From: Rhynchosporium graminicola
Taxonomy: Eukaryota; Ascomycota; Leotiomycetes; Helotiales; Ploettnerulaceae
DNA length: 64,000 nucleotides
Direction of reading: 5' to 3'
NCBI GenBank assembly: GCA_900074885.1
Contig: FJUW01000062.1
Coordinates: 124,001-188,000, forward strand
A program made the position numbers and the translations under genes. The notes below the pieces were generated by a model. That model worked only from the letters and a program-made list of their open reading frames with translations, did no database searches and had not been told where the DNA came from. The stretch's first letter is position 1. Every line of letters begins with the position of its first letter. Positions 10,690 through 23,306 of the stretch are shown here, piece after piece.

Positions 10690-12579
10690 CTTTAAGTACC
10701 TTACTTGAAGTATTATTAGTAAGAACGAAATAGCCTTTAAAGAAAGATTAGTTATAGAAGAAGGATCTTAAGTTAGTAAGATAAAGAAGACTAATAAAGT
10801 TACTTTACCCCGAGTCAACTTACTTAATACTTATTATAGAAACTATAATAACTTAGATTAATTTATCCTTTAGTACTAAATATATCTCGCTTTTAATAGA
10901 GATAAGTTCGAAGCAGATTCTCTTAAAGTACTATAGATTACTTTATTCCTTTATAGTATTATAGCTTACTAGATCGAACCGGCCTTAAGTAATTACTTAG
11001 TTAATCGATACTTAACTAAAGCTTATTCTATTACTATAACTGAAAAGAGTCGAGTTATCTTTCGAACTATCATAAGCTTTACTATTACTATTAAAGGAGT
11101 CTTCAGAGACCTTAATAAGAAAGAATAAGCTAAGAAGCACTTACTCAGAATTCGATAGTAAGAATCTATTTATAATTATACTATTAAGTTCTACTATTAC
11201 TTTATATAGTTAGACTAGATAGATAGTAGATTAAGAGCTTAATACTACTAAGACTTTAAGGATTATATTAAGAATAAGCTCTCTAGAACTAATAAACTAG
11301 ATAACTTAGAGGACTTAATTAAATCGTCTATTACTATTAATAAATAGATCTAAGAATAAGCGAAAGAGAAAAGAGGATATTTTATACTTATTTACCTTCG
11401 GAAGCTCTAATTTCTATAATAATATAATAAGTATTAAGGAAATTTCTAGTTTTACCTAAATAATAAATATAACTACTATAATCTAATAGAATTAGATGGA
11501 GTAGAGAGAGGATCTAAGAACTAAGCTAAGAAAGATAAACGTCGAGAAAATAGTCTTTACTATATATATAATAAGCTAAGATACCTCGTATATAATTATT
11601 CTTAGAAGAAGAAGTAGGAAGGGGAACCCTAGAATAAACGTAAGAGTGAATTCGAACTAGCTAAAAGGAAGTTAAACTACTAAGAAGTTTCTAGTGCGGA
11701 ATAAAGCTCGTAGGATTTTATAGCTTATAAATCTAGCGAAGAATTCGAAGAAAACTTAATTAAACTTTTAAATAAAGAGTAAGAAAGCTAAAGTATTATA
11801 AATAAAAGAAACTATTTATACGATAATCTTCTACATAATAACGAAAACTGGACTCTTCGAAATCATAATAATAGAAGAAGAATATAGGTCTATGATAGAA
11901 TAAAATCTGATTTTATAGAATATTATCGAACTTATAATATATCTAACTAGAGTATAGATTATATTATAATCTATTACGATATTACTTCTATTACATTCTA
12001 AGTTAATACAGGGGATATTAAGAAATAACTAGATCGTTATATAGTTAATCTCGAAGGAGAATCTAAACTAAAGGAATTCGAATAATTAGATTAGTTCCTT
12101 CGAATTAAAAACACTTAAGCTATTATTAAGGAAATAGAAGAGGAACGCTATTAGTAATAAAAATAATATCTATCAGAACTTATTACTTATTAGAAAATAA
12201 TACTAGATCTGATTTAAAGGTAAGCTAATCTCTATTACTATATATCTTATACTCTAACTACTTACGAACCCGGCCTTAGGACTTAGTTAGACGAAATGAT
12301 AAGAAGAATTATTAAAGAAGCACGTGATTACTCTTTAATAGAACTATTATACCTAGAGCTTACTACTACTAGAGAGTTCGATTAGTTAATCTTTATAAGG
12401 GTCAAGCCCTTGGGTTATGGTGCTGGTATTACCAGCACGACTCGCTGACTAAGGCTCGGTTAAGCCTTGGCACTGCGCACTTTTCCTTGCGGCTTCCGGT
12501 TAGATTCGTACTCCCTCCTTATCGAACTTGTTAAATACCACTATGAACCCTTGTATATACATTATTCACCCGTGATAAT

Positions 12580-12960
12580 CTTATTAATTATAATAAATAA
12601 TATTAAGATAAAAGCACTTATTAATTCAGGAGCTATAGAATACTTTATAAACTAAGTCTTTATCGAGAAATAGAATATTCCTGTTATTATTAACCCGAAA
12701 CTATATCGCTTTACTTTATTAGATAGAAAAGGCGCTAGATTAGATAGATAGATACGTAGAAGAATAAGAGGAATAAAGATAGTTATTAATAGATATAAAG
12801 AAATACTTTACTTTAATATTATACTTACTAAATAATACGATATTATATTAGGAATATTATAGCTATATAATTATAATCTTAGCGTAAACTAGATAACTAA
12901 GAAAATTATATTTAGTAATTATAAATATAAATATGATTAATTAGCTAGTAAAAGAGAGAC
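12580..12960 (+). pseudogene. Retropepsin remnant of element B
   Basis: The plus frame contains ALINSGA followed by EYFIN, the aspartic protease active-site region. The catalytic Asp codon at 12623-12625 reads AAT (Asn) instead of GAT or GAC, which would abolish activity. Downstream hydrophobic spacing up to an ILGI-like motif near 12855 fits a retropepsin fold. Confidence 0.75.
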
Positions 12961-13229
12961 TAGCTCTACCTCCTTAATAATAACGCTAATAGACTCTAGC
13001 TAGTTAAGTTAAGTTCTTAGTTAAATAGGACTTAGGAATTATCTTAGTTAGATAGATAATATTCGAGAATAGCTACTCGAACTATATAAGAAGTTCTTGA
13101 AATTATTCGAAGATCCGTAAGATATAAGAGCTCTACTTAAGTATAAACATTAAGATTATAAGATAAACTTTAAAGATAGATTTATACTTATTATAAACAA
13201 ACTTTACTATTATAACTATAATATTATAA

Positions 13230-13880
13230 GGATACTTAAAGAGTATTAGAAGTTAGATATAAAGAAAGGATAAATTCAGAAATCTAAGTTACTATATACT
13301 ATTAATATATTAGTAATTAAGAAAATAGAAGATCCTAAGAGAAGACCTTATAGAAACTATTAGATAATTAATAATAGAACTATAAGAGATATATATCTTT
13401 TATCGAATACTCAGTACTTATAGGATAAGCTAGCTAAAGTAAAGATATATAATAAGTTAGATTAATATAATATATTTAATTTAATTTAAATTAAAAAAGG
13501 ATATAAGTAGAAGGTTACTTTTATATTACTCTTAGGGCTATAGGAATATATAGTAATACTATTCGGCTTAACTAATACCCTAGTTATATATTAAAAGTAG
13601 AATAATAATATTCTTAATGACTTTATTAGGAAACTTGCTATATATTATTTAAATAATATCTTACTATACTTAAAGATTATCGAAGTATATTAAGATTATA
13701 TTACTTAAGTTATAGAAATATTATATGAAGTAGATTTTAGATTAAAGATATTAAAATATAAATTCTTAACTAAATAAGTTACTTTTCTAAAGTATATTAT
13801 TCGCTTAAGAGAGATAATTATTAACTTAGAGAAATTAAAACCTATAAAGGAATAAGAATCGCTAAAGAATATTAAGGATA
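13230..13880 (+). pseudogene. Reverse transcriptase remnant of element B
   Basis: Recognisable RT blocks occur in order: a K-LD-YN-F-LI block near 13450, an FGLTN block near 13565, and the catalytic box at 13646-13657. The box reads YLNN where active enzymes have YLDD, so both catalytic Asp are Asn. Several in-frame stops are present. Confidence 0.8.
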
Positions 13881-14929
13881 TATAATTATAATTAAGTTTT
13901 ATTAACTTTTACTAATAGTTTATTAGAAACTATTTTAAAACTATCGAATTACTTATAAGCTTAATAAGGAAAGACGTTCCTTTTACTTAGATTAGCTAGT
14001 ATAAAGAAGCTTTTCAGAGAATTAAGAGATAATTTATAAAAGAACTAATCTAATATAGTTTTAATAAAGAGAAGGAAAGTATAATAGAAATAAATTCTTT
14101 TAATACTTATATTAGCGTAATATACTTATAGCGGGATAATAAAAGATAGCTATATCTATTTACTTACTTTTCAGAAAAAGTATTTCTAGTTAAGTAGAAT
14201 TATAATATCTATAAGAAAGAACTTATAGTAATTATTAAAGTACTTAAATACTAGAAAATATACTTATAAGAAGCTAAATTCTTAGTTATTATCTATACTA
14301 ACTATCTAAATCTTCGAACTTTTATAATTACTAAAGTCTTAGATAATTATTAATTAGCTCGATAGTTAGAGGAACTCGCCTCTTTTAACTTAGTTATTAA
14401 GTATATATAAAGAAAAGATAATATACGAATAGATACTCTAAGTAGATTACTATATTATAAGAATAATAAGATCTATAATAAGACTACTTTACTTAGATAA
14501 CTGGATAATAGAGATATAGTTAATAATTTCCGAGAAGCTATTATAATTAAGTAAGAAATTAAGAGACTTTAATATAATATATTAAAAGAAGCTTAGAAGA
14601 AAGATAGATTATCTCTAGATATAATTAAAGAACTTATTATAAGAAATATAATTAAAAATAATATTATATAAGTTAATAAGAGAATTTAGCTTCTATTAAG
14701 CTTAGTAAAAGTATATATTAAAGAATAATACGAGCTTCCCGCGTATAAATACTAAGGAATATAAAGAATATATCTAAAGATTTTAAGAAACTACTAATCG
14801 GAAAGATTCCGCTAAGTAATTAAAGAAGTACTAGCTAACTATAATACTTATATTAGAAATAAGTCTTCCTAATATATATCTTATAAGTAGATAATTATAA
14901 TACTAATACTACTAACCTCTTAGAAATTA

Positions 14930-15440
14930 ATATTATAGGACTTTATAGGGCTATTATTACTATCGAAGGACCTAGTTATAGGAGTTAGTTATAGTATAAT
15001 ACTTATTATTATAGAAAGACTTACTAAGTATATAATCTTAATATTAGTTTTATTTACTCTTATAGCTAAATACTTAGTATAAGTATACCTTAAGGAGATA
15101 ATCTATAAGTATAAAATACCTAAAGAAATTATATCGGATCGAGATAAGTTATTTATATTAAAGTTCTAGAATACTCTAATAGAGTTCTTAGGAACTAAAT
15201 AAAAATTATTAATAGCTTTCTATCCTTAGACTAATAGAGGAAATAAAAGAATAAACTAAATAGTTAAAGTATACTTATATTATTATATTAACTATTAATA
15301 AGATAATTAGATAGAACTACTACTACTTATAGAGTTTATATATAATAGCTTAATTATAGAAATAATAAAAGTTATATTATTCTTTACGAATTATAATTAC
15401 GAACTTATTACTTATAGAGAACTTAACTTAATAGTTAAGG
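14930..15440 (+). pseudogene. Integrase catalytic core remnant of element B
   Basis: Begins with a DFIG motif after an in-frame TAG, then an ERLTKY motif, then an ISDRD motif near 15130, a TNRGN stretch and an AF-type helix. This is the gypsy DDE integrase layout. The glutamate of the triad appears as Lys and several Trp or Gln codons are stops. Confidence 0.75.
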
Positions 15441-15819
15441 ATAATAATATAGCTTATATCTAAGTCCGGAATATCTAGGACTTCTATAAGGAACTCGTAG
15501 AGGAATTCTAGTTTATAATAAAGAAGAATATATACTATTATAATAAGAATCGTAATTAAGAGCTAATATTATAAGAAGAGGATAGAGTTTACTTTCTATA
15601 AAAAAATATTAATATATAAAGACTAAGTGATAAGTTAGATTATAAGAAACTTAAACTTTTTAAAATTAAATATATTAAAGGACTTTTAAATTATAAACTC
15701 TAGCTATTAATTATAATAAAGAAAATATTTCTAATATTCTATATATCCTTATTAGAAAAAGTTTTACTAGGAGTACTACTAGCTCTAAAGATATATATTA
15801 AACTAGTTAACTTACTCGT

Positions 15820-15970
15820 AGAATATAATATAAAGGAACTACTAGATTATTAATATAAATAAGATATTATTAGATACTTAGTAAAATAGAAGAATTATTT
15901 ATATTCGGAAAATATATAAGAACTTAAGTTAAGCTTTTACTATTTAGTATTACTAGCTAATTTCTATCGA
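15820..15970 (+). pseudogene. Chromodomain remnant of element B
   Basis: At the end of pol the frame shows E-x-x-x-ELLDY, IIRYLVK, a stop in place of Trp, then NYLYSEN and EL. This is the chromodomain core (YLVKW-x-x-Y, then EN-x-W-E). Such domains steer chromoviral integrase to heterochromatin. Confidence 0.75.
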
Positions 15971-16395
15971 TAAAACTTAGATCTACTTAGAGTAAGTCTA
16001 TAGGATCGAAAGGAAAGTCGACTATCGGGTCGAATAAGAAGTCGATAGGAATATTAGTACTAGAGAGTTCTACGCTTATTAACTTAATATCTTTAGATAC
16101 TCTTTCCTTTTCTTATTTCTCTTTTTCTTCCTTTTCTAGAGCTTTAAGAGTATCGAGCTTAGCTATTAAATTTAGACTAGTAGTAATTATCTTTTATTAT
16201 CTTTCGTATAAGAAATATTTCTATTTATTTAATCTTATAATTCGTATATAGAACTCGGCTATAGCTAAGTCTTCTTTATCCTTTAATTTTTCGATTTAGA
16301 AATCTAGACTTTCCTATTCAGAAGCTATAAGTATCTAGTTCCTTATACGAATATCATAGGATTTATTTAGTTAAGTATAATAATTATATTAAGTT
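15957..16395 (-). pseudogene. Antisense open frame of element B, coiled-coil-like protein
   Basis: On the strand opposite pol, a frame of about 145 codons runs from about 16395 to the stop at 15959-15957. It is interrupted only by stops of the TAA/TAG type expected from mutated Gln or Trp codons. The residual product starts with helical segments (KLKDKEDLAIAEFYIR-type heptads), then an R-L-K/Q-rich segment and an Asp/Glu/Lys-rich helix (ALEKEEKEK), and ends in an Asp-Pro-Phe-rich tail. Mutation density is similar to gag-pol. Function unknown. It lies between pol and the 3' LTR. Confidence 0.6.
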
Positions 16396-16627
16396 AATTT
16401 AAAGTCGCGAGGCGATATATACTTTTTATATTCTACTTTCTTATATCTAATATATAATATTATAATTCTACTACTTAGTTCTATTTATCTTCTGAGTATA
16501 ATATAATTAACTTATTTTATTAACTATTCGGGAGGTATAATAAAAGGAGGAGATAGCTATAGGTAGTTATCGATATTTCCTTAGGCGTACTTAAGCGTAG
16601 GGATACACTAAGACAGAAGGGGAATAG

Positions 16628-17123
16628 TATTACGAACTAGTATAGTTCTTAATACTAAAACCGTCCTAGTATTAGAATACTAATAGTACTACTTAGTAGT
16701 ATATATTAGAGGAGTTTTAGTACTAGAAAAGAGTTAGTACTATTAGAGGAAAGGCACTAATACGGTTATAGTACGAAATAACAAGTAGTACTATATATCT
16801 ACCTATATTGAAGTAATAATAGTATTATAGCTATAGATAATCCAGGATTACGTAATATACTAGACTACTAGATAGGTCGCGAGGGCTTGCACGCTCTATA
16901 AGACGGTCTTATATAGCTAGTATAAGGGAACGAAAGCTCTATCTAAGACTAGTACTTCTACTATTAGATAGGAGCTTCGTGCTTAAATTCATATAGTAAT
17001 TAGTACTTACTTATAACGTCTTAATTCTAATTAAGAACCGAACTTCTTATTTACTTTACTTTATAGCTAATACTAACTGACGAGCCTATATACCGCGTAC
17101 TAGTTAGAACCAGGAACGTTATA
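16628..17123 (+). repeat. 3' LTR of element B (496 bp)
   Basis: Collinear with 10194-10689. Preceded by a purine tract at about 16611-16627 and ends cgttata. Confidence 0.9.
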
Positions 17124-17182
17124 TGTCGATAGTAGAGCCTAAGGCCTATACTATCGATATTGCGTTCTATGAGTAAATCAAG
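17124..17182. repeat. 59 bp spacer with a near-perfect 32 bp palindrome
   Basis: This short spacer separates the 3' LTR of one B copy from the 5' LTR of the next. Its core (about 17126-17157) has arms tcgatagta and tactatcga around gagcctaaggccta. It is less TA-shifted than the flanking LTRs. Confidence 0.6.
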
Positions 17183-19099
17183 TGTCACGAACTAGCATAG
17201 TTCTTAGTACTAAAACCGTCCTGGCACTAGAATACTAATAGTATTACCTAGTAGTGTATACTAGACGAGTTTTAGTATTAGAAAAGAGTTAGTACTATTA
17301 GAGGAAAGGTACTAATACGATTATGATATAAACTAGCGAGTAGTACTATATACCTACTTATATTATAATAATAATAGTTTTATAGCTGTAGGTGATCTAG
17401 GATCACGTGATATAATAGACTACTAGATAGGTCGCGAGAGCTTGCACGCTCTATAAGACGGTCTTATATAGCTAGTATAAGGGAACGAAGATTCTATATA
17501 AGAGTAGTACTTCTGCTATTAGATAGAAGCTTTATACTTAAACTCATATAGTAATTAATACTTACTTATAATATCTTAATTCTAATTAAGAACTGAATTT
17601 CTTATTTACTTTACTTTATAACTAATACTAACTAATAAGCTTTTATATCGCGTACTAGTCAGAACTAGGAATATTATACTTTAAGTACTTTACTTAAAGT
17701 ATTATTAGTAAGAACGAAATAGCTCTTAAAGAAAGATTAGTTATAAGAGAAGGATCTTAAGTTAGTAAGATAAAGAAGATTAATAAAGTTATTTTACTTT
17801 AAGTTAACTTACTTAATACTTATTATAGAAATCATAATAACTTAAGATAATTTATCCTTTAGTACTAAATATATCTCGCTTTTAATAGAGATAAGTTCGA
17901 AGCGGACTCTTTTAAAGTCTTATAGATTACTTCGTTCCTTTATAATATAATAGCTTACTAGAGCGAACTAGCTTTAAGTAATTATTTAGTTAATCGATAC
18001 TTAACTAGAGCTTATTCTATTACTATAACTTAAAAAAGTCGAGTTATATTTCGAACTATTATAAGCTTTATTATTATTATTAAAAGAGTCTTTAAAGACT
18101 CTAATAAGAAAGAATAAGCCGAGAAGCACTTACTCTGAATTCGATAGCGAGAATCTATTTACGAATATATTACTAAGTTCTATTATTACTTTATATAGTT
18201 AGATTAGATAGATAATAGATTAAGAGCTTAATATTACTAAAGCTTTAAGGATTATATTAAGGATAAGCTTTCTAGGACTAATAAACTAGATAACTTAGAA
18301 GACTTAATTAAATCGTCTACTACTATCGATAAACGAATCTAGGAATAAGCGAAATAGAAAGAAGAATATTTTATACTTATTTACTTCCGAAAACCCTAAT
18401 TTCTATAGTAACTTAATAAATATTAAGGAAATTTCTAACTTTACTTAAATAATAAATATAATTATTATAATCCGATAGAATTAGATAGAATAGAGAGAGG
18501 ATCTAAGGTCTAAGCTAAGAAAGATAAACGTTAAGAGAAGAGTTTTTATTATATATATAGTAAGCTAAGATATCTCGTATATAATTATTCTTAGAAGAAG
18601 AAGTAGAAAGGAAAACTCTAGAATAAACTTAAGAGAGAATTCAGACTAGTAGAAAAGAAGCTAGATTACTAAGAAGCTAGATTACTAAGAAGCTTCTAGC
18701 GCAGAATAGAGTTCGTAGGACTTTATAATTTATAAATCTAATAAAAGATTCGAAGAGAACTTAATTAAACTTCTAAATAAAGATTAAGAAAGCTAGAGTA
18801 TTATAAATAAAAGAAACTATTCGTATAATAACTTTCTTTATAATAATAAGAAATAGACTCTTCGAAATCATAATAATAGAAGAAGAATATAAGCTTATAA
18901 TAGAACTAAGTCCGATTTTATAGAGTATTATCGAACTTATAAGATATCTAACCTAAGTATAGACTATATTATAATCTATTATAATACTATTATTATTATA
19001 TTCTAAGTTAATACTAAGAATATCAAGGAATAACTAGATCGTTATATAGCTAATCTCGAAGGAGAACCTGAACTAAAGGACTTCGAATAATTAGATTAG
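17183..19099 (+). mobile_element. Second copy of element B, truncated
   Basis: LTR 17183-17678 (496 bp), then leader and gag collinear with 10690-12080 of the first copy, including the knuckle-like region near 18540. It stops abruptly at 19099, where element A begins. The missing pol and 3' LTR are not found elsewhere in the window. Confidence 0.85.
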
Positions 19100-19367
19100 T
19101 GTAACGACATAAGACTCAAGGCGGTATATAAGTAAGAATAAATAAGTAGGGAGGCTAAGAGTAATCTTATATAGTCTACTACGAAGGAAATAAAAAGATA
19201 AGGAAAGAAGAAGAAGAGAGATAGAGTATAAAGTACCTTATATATATATACCGGTACTAGTCCGATATTATACTAAGTCGGATACTAGTTCTACCGGGAT
19301 ACCTATGAACTTAGGCCCTATTATCTATCCTTCTTCTTATATAATATTCAAGTGAGCTATCGTTATA
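19100..19367 (-). repeat. 3' LTR of element A copy 1 (268 bp)
   Basis: Begins TGTAACGACATAAG on plus and ends gctatcgttata. Collinear with 26927-27194 and the reverse complement of 28825-29092. Confidence 0.88.
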
Positions 19368-19628
19368 TTACTCCCCCCTTAAGAAGAGCTTAACCTTAAG
19401 CTCGGAAGGTTATAGTTTATACTAGAATTAGTCTTTATTATGACTATTTTCGTCGATATTCGCGTAATAAGCGCTAGCCGCTCTTTAGTAGTAGTAAATT
19501 CTTTATTAGGTTCTGACTAGTTACGTCGCTATAATAGTACTATATTAGTCGTAGCTTCTAAATCGGGCGGTAAGTAGTATTTACTTTATCTGTTTATAGT
19601 AGGAGTCGAGTTTAAGTAGGGCATAGGG

Positions 19629-19636
19629 TATATAAA
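19629..19636 (+). promoter_or_regulatory. TATA-like box upstream of the antisense frame in element A
   Basis: A tatataaagg motif in a GC-flanked context lies upstream of the plus-strand antisense frame of this copy. The same motif occurs in inverse orientation near 36369-36378 in copy 2. Promoter function is an inference. Confidence 0.35.
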
Positions 19637-19869
19637 GGAAGGGGTTTATTAATATTAGAGCTTTTCTTTTTTAACTATAATAACTACTTTAACTTATAAG
19701 TTTATTCTCCTTAGACTACGATATAGCTCTTAGAGTAGGTATTATTACTAACTACTATAGTAGTCTACTATAATCTTATATATTAATCGACTTAATTAAC
19801 TCTTCTCTTAATATAAGTAAGTTTCTTATCTTAGTTTTAAGGATAATCCTTAAGTATAATATAAGGGTT

Positions 19870-20823
19870 TCACGGATCTATAACGCTAACTCCTATAGTA
19901 CCTTTACTAGTTCCTACCGGTGCTCTTTCGGTAGCGTATCGTATATATTACCTACGATATATTCGCGCTTTTCTTAAGATAAAGTATAATAATACTCTTA
20001 TTTTAGAACTCTTTTATTTATTTAATAAGCTTAACTCTAAGCTTTATAAGTATTATTTAGCGTTATAAAGTAGTTATAAGTATATAAGTTACTTAAACTT
20101 AAATATAGTTATATATACTAACGCGTTATAGTTACTTAACTATATTAATATAAAGTATATTATTTTATCTGGTTTACTTCCTAGTAGCGAAACTAAAGAC
20201 ATAGAGTTAAATCAGAGTAATATTATAGCTACTTATAAAGCTATTAATTAGATCTATTATCTCGCGAAATCTACTATTCCTATTATTATATTAGAGATTA
20301 TTACTATATAATTAGTAGAGACTTAAGCTTTAAGGCGTTCTATAGAGAAAGTATTTAAGGAGTTAGAGTTTATTAAGGTAATAAGTTGCGATCTTAAACC
20401 CTTAGATACTAGTATAATACTAACGTGATATAGGATTTAGATCTTCTAATAATCGATTTAGTGAAATCTAGATTAATAGCTAAAATAGTATTAAAGTAGA
20501 TAAAGGAATTAAACAGTATTATATGAGAATTTACGAAGAAAGCTATATTTAAAGCTATAATATCTAATACTAAAGGAAAGAGGAATTTGCCTTCTAGTTC
20601 AGAGATAGCGTCGGATCTAGATACTTCCGGACTCTCTCTAAAGAAGAAAGCTCGTAGGATTAGCTATTATACTTAGTTTATTACTAAGGCTATATTAGTA
20701 GATTTAAGTAAGGAGTTAGATATAATAGTTCTAGTTCTAGATATTCCAGATTTACTAGAAGCTCTAGAGAACTTAGAGGAGAAAGCTAATAAAGTAGAAG
20801 TAGTTAAAGAAGTAAAGTTTTAG
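19870..20823 (+). pseudogene. Antisense open frame of element A, copy 1
   Basis: Opposite to gag-pol and between pol and the 3' LTR, two adjoining frames remain readable. The first (about 19870-20415) has long stretches without stops, including TPIVPLLVPTGALSVAYR and LRRSIEKVFKELEFIK. The second (about 20440-20823) includes KAIFKAIISNTKGKR, SSSEIASDLDTSGLS and ALENLEEKANKVEVVKEV. Stops within them are of the mutated Gln/Trp/Arg type. The junction near 20415-20440 may be an intron or a frameshift. No known domain is recognised. The last part is acidic and helical. Confidence 0.55.
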
Positions 20824-22673
20824 ATATAGAATTATTATAGAGTATAATTAGGGGATTATTCTTAGTAATAAATTCTAATACTAGTAATTATAATAGCTTA
20901 TTATCCTCTAAGTAACTATAGTTATCTATTCCGTCTTCTTAAGCCTTAATCTATTATTCTAGTTTACGCGGAGGTCTAGGTTTACTTAAGTTAGTAGTAT
21001 AGAAGTCTCTAAGCTTATACGGAGTACTTATTAGGTCGGAAGTATTATACTAAGTTAAGTCCGGGTTAAAGCTTAGCTAGCTAACTTAATACTTTAGATT
21101 ACCTCTTAAGAGCTATATAGCGAGTATATCTTATAACTCTTACTCTTCTTAAGTAGCGATAACCTCTAGGGGTAAGTTTTATAACTCCTAGCTTAGTAAT
21201 AAGTCGTCCAGGTCCTTGAAAAGTAATTCGGAAGTAAATATATTATAAATAGAAGATCCTAAGAGTAAATCTAGCTTATAGGAGTATCTGATCTTAGCTA
21301 GGACCTAGTATAGTCTTACTTAAAGACTAGATAGCTTCTTACTTAGCTAGTAATTCTTAAGGTTCCTTATAGAGAGAAATACCTTATCTCTAACTTCCTA
21401 ATCGATACTGCGCTATTTCGGGTTAGTTATAGCGCTTATCTTATACTAAGTAGCTAGTATATTAGCTTTTATAACCTTAATAGCGGATTTAGTATATTTA
21501 GCTAAGGATTTAATATTAGTATAATTAAGCTTCTCTTATAGTATCGATCCGGTAAGTTACTTCTAGTCTTAGCTATTCCGTGATAGTATATTATATTTAA
21601 GAGTATATAGCGCTATACTAATAGAGTCGTAAGGTAAGATTACTTAGGCGCGGTCTATTATTAGTAGTAGTTCGCCCTAGTTATTCTAGTAGTAATTAAT
21701 AAAAAGTCTAAAGCGTTAGTTAATATACTAATTTATAATCTCTATTTATTTATTAGTTTACTAGTAGAAGGAAGTAGAGAGCTTAACCTTAACTCTAATT
21801 ATATAGTAAAACTCTTACTAGAAAGATAAGACTAACTAAGCTCCTTAGTCAGATATAATTAACTTAGGAGTATATCTGAAATAATATATCTATTAGATAA
21901 ATAATATCGCTATCCCGCGGGTATTAATATTATAATAGTATAGTATTGATACGGAGTCCTTCTCTAGGCGGTCGATAAATACTAATATCCTATTAAATCC
22001 TTAGTTATTAGGCGGGAAGTCCTTAAAATCTATAGCTAAGTACTATATAAAGTAGCTAAGTACTAGTAATAGGTGGAGGAATCCTTATTATTTCGTATAC
22101 TTTAGATAAGAGTACTAATAGAGGCGGTAATTATAAGTATACTATTTTATATCTAATACGAGTCCTTTCTAGTAGTAATAAGTAGAAATTATTTCAGCGG
22201 TCTTACGAGTATTTAGATAAGCGGAGGAAACTTAATTATAGATTTTACTAATTAAATAAGTATATAGTAGAGTATAGCGTTATACGTATAAATAACTATT
22301 ATAAAGTAGTAAACTATTATTAATAGTATAGCTATCTCCTAATATATTTCGTTCCTTAGAGAACGATTCTTAGTTAAATTAGTATAGTTTCTCGATTAAA
22401 TTAAAGGAGTTATATGCGGGTTCCGGTAGCGTATTAGTCCCTAGCGATATTAGGTATATATAACTAATTTAATTAATATAATACTTAGCTAGTTCCGCGT
22501 TAATCCTAGGGTCTAGATAGTCTAGAGGTAGTAAAACCTGAGATCTACTATCTTGTTTCTATTATTCCTATATCCTTAGGTCTTATTCCTTATAGCTAAG
22601 GATATTAGCTTTAGCGTTATTTTTACTAAGCGTATATATAATTTAGAAGTTGAATTTAGATAAGAATTCTATT

Positions 22674-23306
22674 TATCTAGCTTACTTACTAGTTAGGACC
22701 TTAGTAGTTATAAAGTACTCTAAGGATTAATAGTCTATATATATACTAGTATAACGTTATAAAGATATAAGTTCAGGTCTCTATTTCCGGAAAGACTTAA
22801 TAATAGTATATAATTCCTTATTATAGATCTTCTAGTTTAGTTCGTATCTATTAAGAATATAGGAGTAGAATCTAATTAGATACTACTAGTTATCTTTATA
22901 TAATTAGGAGATAACTCTAGCTATTATATTATTAGAGGTATTAGTTTCTAGTTTAGTTTATAATTTAGAGTCGAAATAGTATAGTTTCTNTATCTAGCTT
23001 ACTTACTAGTTAGGACCTTAGTAGTTATAAAGTACTCTAAGGATTAATAGTCTATATATATACTAGTATAACGTTATAAAGATATAAGTTCAGGTCTCTA
23101 TTTCCGGAAAGACTTAATAATAGTATATAATTCCTTATTATAGATCTTCTAGTTTAGTTCGTATCTATTAAGAATATAGGAGTAGAATCTAATTAGATAC
23201 TACTAGTTATCTTTATATAATTAGGAGATAACTCTAGCTATTATATTATTAGAGGTATTAGTTTCTAGTTTAGTTTATAATTTAGAGTCGAAATAGTATA
23301 GTTTCT
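22674..23306. other. Probable assembly join: N at 22990 flanked by a 316 bp duplication
   Basis: The 316 bases before the N (22674-22989) are repeated directly after it (22991-23306). Removing one copy restores collinearity with element A copy 2. This is what results when two contigs whose ends overlap are joined with a single N. Confidence 0.85.

Larger units (their letters stand above)
10194..17123 (+). mobile_element. Ty3/gypsy chromovirus element B, RIP-inactivated
   Basis: Two 496 bp LTRs (10194-10689 and 16628-17123) start TGTCACG/TATTACG and end ttaca/ttata. A purine tract (agacagaaggggaatag) lies just before the right LTR. Internal plus-strand remnants occur in gypsy order: gag (about 10900-11800, with a decayed Cys-His knuckle near 11560), retropepsin, reverse transcriptase, RNase H, integrase and a C-terminal chromodomain. 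Integrase after RT identifies Ty3/gypsy, and the chromodomain makes it a chromovirus. Every frame has many TAA/TAG stops and catalytic Asp codons changed to Asn. The flanking pentamers (ggtct, tgtcg) do not match, so one flank may be rearranged. Confidence 0.88.

Noticed and set aside
12467..12655. 62-codon plus frame as an independent small gene
   Set aside because: Its end is the retropepsin active-site region of element B; it is part of a decayed pol.
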